This document shows positions 60,711 through 64,000 of a stretch of 64,000 nt of DNA, piece after piece. Below the pieces are notes generated by a model. It worked only from the letters and a program-made list of their open reading frames with translations. It did no database searches and had not been told where the DNA came from. The stretch covers positions 1 through 64,000 of the forward strand of contig CADBFO010000016.1 of assembly GCA_902794005.1 (NCBI GenBank). The letters run 5' to 3'. Made by a program: the position numbers and the translations under genes. The stretch's first letter is position 1; the number at the start of each line of letters is the position of its first letter. Source of the DNA: an uncultured Bacteroidia bacterium (GTDB lineage Bacteria; Bacteroidota; Bacteroidia; Bacteroidales; UBA932).

Positions 60711-60774
60711 TGAAAAACGGCAGGCCCGCCAACTACCTTTCACGCCAAATAGAAGGCGGGCCTTGGTTGCCGTT
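60711..60774 (-). terminator. Two-step stem terminator of the TPR/aspartyl-protease gene
   Basis: On the minus strand AACGGCA/TGCCGTT and GGCCCGCC/GGCGGGCC form a long interrupted stem (60716-60730 with 60755-60774), followed by TTTTTC. It separates this gene from the ADP-ribosylglycohydrolase gene. Confidence 0.75.
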
Positions 60775-60775
60775 A

Positions 60776-62821
60776 TTAGTGTTTGATGATGAGCTTGTTG
60801 TTCTGGTTGTCAATCGTGATAGAGCCAAAGCGTTCCAATACAGACTGCCCCAACAACAGTGGCGCCTTCTGGTTTTTGATGACGGACGCTTCGATGTTCT
60901 TCAGTATGCAATCCCCCACTTTTACTTCCTTGATACGCACGACGGCGCCATCGGCGATACTTCCATCGGCCGTAAGGTATCGGCGGGAGCCCTTGAAGTC
61001 CTTCTCGCTCAGGTAGTCGTTCTTCAGCATAAAATTTGCCTCCACACTGGACAGGGTCACATCGCTGGCACCGGTATCGAAGATGAATTTGAGCGGCAGG
61101 CCGTTGATTGTGCAGGGGACCTCATACGTTCCTCCGGGCATCTTCTTCATCTGGATTTCGGAGATCAAAGCTTCTGCGGATTCTGTGGTGATTTCAGGCT
61201 CTTCGACTATCTCTTCTACAGGCTTATCCTTGTATTCGCGGATGAGAGCCTTGTATTCGGGCCGATTACGGAGAGAATCCATATCATCGTCATGTTCAAG
61301 GTGAGCGAAGTGTCTGAATCCTTTCCTGAAAGCCTCTTCCAGTGCTTTGATGGCTTCATCCGGGCGTTGCATTCTTGCAAAAAGGCAGGCTTTGTCATAG
61401 TAAACACCGTTATTATGGGGGTGGTTCTCAATGATTTTACCCATCCATTCCAAAGCTTCCTCCTGTCGTCCAAGGCCAAGAAGGGCGTATTGCCGGCAGC
61501 TTCCGTCATCCGGGTCCGTGTCAATCTCAAGGACCTTTTCATAGTCCCGTTCAGCGGCTTCATAGTCTCCGTTTTGAGATAAAAGATCTGCGCGGCTAAG
61601 ATAGAGATACGCATAGGACCTATCAATATCAATCCCCTTGTTGTAATACTCCAACGCCGTTTTTTTATCGCCTTGCAATTCATGGCACCAGCCGATAGCA
61701 TAGTACTCATAACCGTCGGATGGGTCATTGTCCATGGATACCTGGTAATCGGCAATGGCTTCTTTGTACATGCCGGCGCTTCGGTAGATATCGCCGCGAT
61801 GACTGTAAAGAGATTGGTCTTCTGACAGTTCAATTGCTTTTGTCGCTTCGGCAATTGCCTTCTTGAACTGTCCCGTCTCACGGTAGCAACTGGACTTGTA
61901 GTAGGAAATCATTGGATGCTCTCCATATTCACCCTCCACCTTGTTATACAATTCAAGCGCGTGCAGATAGTCACCGTGGTCTTCATATAATTTGGTCAAG
62001 AGCACAATCCACCGACTGCCGGCTTCTTCTTTATTCATCTCGGCTTTGATTCTGGCCACTCCGTATGAGTAATGTTTACTCGCAAACGGGGCAACATACC
62101 AGGCCTGTGCATCATCGTCAAGTTCGAAATACTTCAATGCTGCATCTACGGTATTATCTTCGCGTCCCATTTTATCATAGACCTGCATCTTGAATTTATA
62201 AATCTCTCCATATCCTGCATGATAGGATTCTGCGGTTTCCAGCCATTTCAAACTTTCCTCGTACTCTTCTTTGTCACGATAGTATCTGGCAAGTCCTATC
62301 ATAGCCGCGACATCCGAAGGATCCGTTTTGAGCATCGCCCTGTATTCTTTTTCCGCTTTGTCAAACTCATCACTCATATACAGAGCCTGCGCCAAATCGA
62401 AGTGGTAACTCTGGACTTTTTCCGGGTTATCTTTCTTGGCGAGTTTGACCGCCTGTTTATATGACTCGGCAGCCTCAGGATAACGTTCCATGTCATCATA
62501 AATAGCTCCTTGCAGCCCCCATAGCGTTGACTTGTAAACTTCGGGCTTTCCTTTGTAGTGCCTGATGGCATAAGATATGTCCCGCAAAGCGGCGTCGTAT
62601 TTATCCGCGCTCCAATAGATTCGAGCCCGAATGAAACGCGAATCTATATGGTTGGGAGTCTCGTCAATCTGTTTATTGAGCAGCTCAAGCGCCTTTTCAT
62701 TGTCGTCATCTTCGAAAAATGCCTCAACCGCTTTACGATAGTTGTAGTCAGATACTACTTTTCTTTGGGCGCAGGCGATGACGCTCACCAGGATAAGGGT
62801 TAAGGATAAGAGTTTTTTCAT
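60776..62821 (-). CDS. TPR-repeat protein with C-terminal retropepsin-like aspartyl protease
   Basis: Exported protein of 681 residues; signal MKKLLSLTLILVSVIACAQ, possibly lipidated at the Cys. Residues about 25-540 are tandem TPR units (for example SYHFDLAQALYMSDEFDKAEKEYRAMLKTDPSD and SLYSHRGDIYRSAGMYKEAIADYQVSMDNDPSD). The last 110 residues form a single-lobe aspartyl protease: FIFDTGASDVTLSS with catalytic Asp582, and a PLLLGQSVLERFGSITID ending typical of retropepsin-like domains. It would work as a dimer in the envelope. Lower GC and different codon use than the rest of the window suggest later acquisition. Confidence 0.88.
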   Translation of the reverse strand: MKKLLSLTLILVSVIACAQRKVVSDYNYRKAVEAFFEDDDNEKALELLNKQIDETPNHIDSRFIRARIYWSADKYDAALRDISYAIRHYKGKPEVYKSTLWGLQGAIYDDMERYPEAAESYKQAVKLAKKDNPEKVQSYHFDLAQALYMSDEFDKAEKEYRAMLKTDPSDVAAMIGLARYYRDKEEYEESLKWLETAESYHAGYGEIYKFKMQVYDKMGREDNTVDAALKYFELDDDAQAWYVAPFASKHYSYGVARIKAEMNKEEAGSRWIVLLTKLYEDHGDYLHALELYNKVEGEYGEHPMISYYKSSCYRETGQFKKAIAEATKAIELSEDQSLYSHRGDIYRSAGMYKEAIADYQVSMDNDPSDGYEYYAIGWCHELQGDKKTALEYYNKGIDIDRSYAYLYLSRADLLSQNGDYEAAERDYEKVLEIDTDPDDGSCRQYALLGLGRQEEALEWMGKIIENHPHNNGVYYDKACLFARMQRPDEAIKALEEAFRKGFRHFAHLEHDDDMDSLRNRPEYKALIREYKDKPVEEIVEEPEITTESAEALISEIQMKKMPGGTYEVPCTINGLPLKFIFDTGASDVTLSSVEANFMLKNDYLSEKDFKGSRRYLTADGSIADGAVVRIKEVKVGDCILKNIEASVIKNQKAPLLLGQSVLERFGSITIDNQNNKLIIKH

Positions 62822-62842
62822 TGGATGTAAGTGTTTAAGTTT

Positions 62843-63244
62843 TTACGAAAGGATTGTTTCCGGATATAAGTCAAAACTGACATGCTCAAGCATCGGCGGG
62901 TTATCCATGCGCGCCTGGACGGATGCCAGCGCATCCCAAATTTCCGCACAGGAGTGGGTGGTGTCGTTCTCTTGCCGATGAAGGTTCATCAAAAGAGCCG
63001 TGTAGGTATCGTTGCCCGAAGAGATAATCTTATAACTATTCACCAGGGAGCCTTTCATCTGCTCTTCCCAAATGTTCAGGGGCACATGATGCCCGTCAAA
63101 CAAGAAGAATAAATGTACACAGGTGTTTACGTCAACCGCCTGCAAAATTCGCAAAGAGGTTATTCCCTCCGCATGCGTGAATAGGGTCTCCCCTACTTTT
63201 TTGATGACAGCCAATGTACTGTCTGCTATTTCCAGTTTTTTCAT
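62843..63244 (-). CDS. Hypothetical protein
   Basis: Soluble 133-residue protein I do not recognise. The start is set at 63244 (MKKLEIADSTLAVIKKVGETLFTHAEGITSLRIL), 17 nt after the stop of the upstream TPR-like gene; in-frame codons further upstream run through that gene in another frame. No signal peptide, transmembrane helix or metal motif is seen; a mixed alpha/beta pattern is suggested by VHLFFLFDGHHVPLNIWEEQ and NSYKIISSGNDTYTALLMNLHR. It lies between two TPR-containing genes on the same strand and may be co-transcribed with them. Confidence 0.65.
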   Translation of the reverse strand: MKKLEIADSTLAVIKKVGETLFTHAEGITSLRILQAVDVNTCVHLFFLFDGHHVPLNIWEEQMKGSLVNSYKIISSGNDTYTALLMNLHRQENDTTHSCAEIWDALASVQARMDNPPMLEHVSFDLYPETILS

Positions 63245-63261
63245 AAGGTTTGAATATGTTT

Positions 63262-64000
63262 TTACGATAAATCTTCTTCCTCCTCCTTTCTCACCGCTTT
63301 CAGGCGGCTCACCCATACGCGGTAGGCTTTCCAGCCATCGGATTTCTTTTTGCGCTCGGCCCGAAGTTCCTCCAGGAATTGCTCCTCCGTCACTTCCGGG
63401 TTCAGCATCAGCTGCGCAAGCGGGTTGGAATCGTCCGGCATACGGGCAATTCCGCTCAAACGTTTCTGAAGCATCCAACGAAGATCGGCATAATACCTGT
63501 CGTAGGAGGGATTCTCTGCAATCAGTTTGACGATGAGTTCAAACCCCACATTTCCAAACCGTCGCTCGTTCAGCAAGGCCATGCGGTATTTAAACTTCCG
63601 GAACGACGGAGAATCCAGACCGTAGCCATATTTTTCCCCGTAATAATCGGCCATCTGTTTGTACAGGGTCTCTACCATCGGCCAATCTTCTTTAAGCTCC
63701 AGCGCTCTTGCCAACAGATACATTCCGTTGAAATACTCCGTCTCTGCAGAAACTACTGAGGTAAGCAGTTCGATGCTCTCGTCTGATTTTCCGGCATACA
63801 ATAGGCCGGCCGCATTCAGGACAATGTTGTTCCTGGAAGTGTTCGGCAGCATTTCCCACTCTTGCCCGAACAGGCAGGCGTCATCGGCCACATAAGACAA
63901 AGCACGGTTGAGCAGGTCACAGGCGAAGGCCGACCGCCCCTTGCGCGCCGCCTCTGCACACATCTCAAAAAGACGGCAGGCCGCTCCATCAAAATCGCCG
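63262..64000 (-). CDS. TPR-like protein, N-terminus cut by window edge
   Basis: Open frame continuing past the right edge (GDFDGAACRLFE precedes the first internal Met at 63963), so at least 245 residues. Helical repeats such as NAAGLLYAGKSDESIELLTSVVSAETEYFNGMYLLARALELKEDWPMVETLYKQMADYYGE look like TPR-type units. The C-terminal part is charged (EELRAERKKKSDGWKAYRVWVSRLKAVRKEEEEDLS). Function unknown. Confidence 0.7.
   Translation of the reverse strand, partial: GDFDGAACRLFEMCAEAARKGRSAFACDLLNRALSYVADDACLFGQEWEMLPNTSRNNIVLNAAGLLYAGKSDESIELLTSVVSAETEYFNGMYLLARALELKEDWPMVETLYKQMADYYGEKYGYGLDSPSFRKFKYRMALLNERRFGNVGFELIVKLIAENPSYDRYYADLRWMLQKRLSGIARMPDDSNPLAQLMLNPEVTEEQFLEELRAERKKKSDGWKAYRVWVSRLKAVRKEEEEDLS

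Noticed and set aside
61216..61881. 221-codon minus-strand frame inside the TPR/aspartyl-protease gene
   Set aside because: It overlaps the clear TPR repeats in another frame and shows no domain of its own.

Overview
The window reads as chromosomal backbone of a high-GC member of the Bacteroidales (phylum Bacteroidota), most plausibly an uncultured gut lineage. The evidence is many promoters of the Bacteroidota form TAnnTTTG; a division/cell-wall (dcw) cluster in the order mraZ-rsmH-ftsL-ftsI-murE-mraY-murD-ftsW-murG-murC-ftsQ-ftsA-ftsZ with no murF or ddl inside it; and lineage-typical families (NigD-like lipoprotein, DUF4293, short FtsL, SPOR protein, PepSY-like periplasmic proteins). Genus-level placement is not possible from sequence reading alone. 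Genes are tightly packed and no stretch longer than about 300 bases lacks a gene.

Layout. 1-11318 (minus strand): a truncated phosphohexomutase, an outer-membrane barrel, an SLC13-type anion transporter and a peptidase M49-like lipoprotein whose zinc motif is degraded; then gdhA; then the envelope set nadK-uppS-bamA-ompH. 11400-20521 (plus): pdxJ, an OmpH-like lipoprotein, a glycosyltransferase, a LysM/ligand-binding protein, trxB, bamD, rpoZ, recN, a Fur-family regulator and a NigD-like lipoprotein, ending at a terminator shared with a tRNA-His gene on the other strand. 20759-27750 (plus): a carboxyltransferase, radC, upp, miaB, two small envelope proteins and rpoN. 27910-43206 (plus): the dcw cluster, headed by a probable MraZ operator and ending in an ftsZ that is frameshifted in this sequence. 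43224-51343: folP (minus), gltX (plus), an FtsB/DivIC-like protein, a CPBP protease and a nucleotidyltransferase (minus), DUF4293 and the fabK-fabF-fabZ set (plus). 51309-54785: a two-component system divergent from two PepSY-like proteins. 54804-59750: queF, prfA, sstT, a CoA-transferase/hydrolase (minus) and mazG (plus). 59812-64000 (minus): an ADP-ribosylglycohydrolase and a lower-GC accessory segment with a TPR/aspartyl-protease protein, an unknown gene and a truncated TPR-like gene.

Most notable observations: (i) two related palindromic elements of about 80-86 bp lie in frame inside two unrelated essential genes, murE and folP, in the same orientation and reading frame, both encoding SLRDPVRAN; this resembles the Rickettsia palindromic elements and may be an undescribed Bacteroidota family. 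(ii) A four-unit 11-bp GTAAC array lies between the response-regulator gene and its divergent PepSY-like neighbour. (iii) A four-unit 10-bp GTGGA-like array precedes mraZ. (iv) ftsZ appears to have lost about 37 nt. (v) A terminator-like 16-bp stem in front of gdhA carries the gdhA -7 promoter box in its loop.
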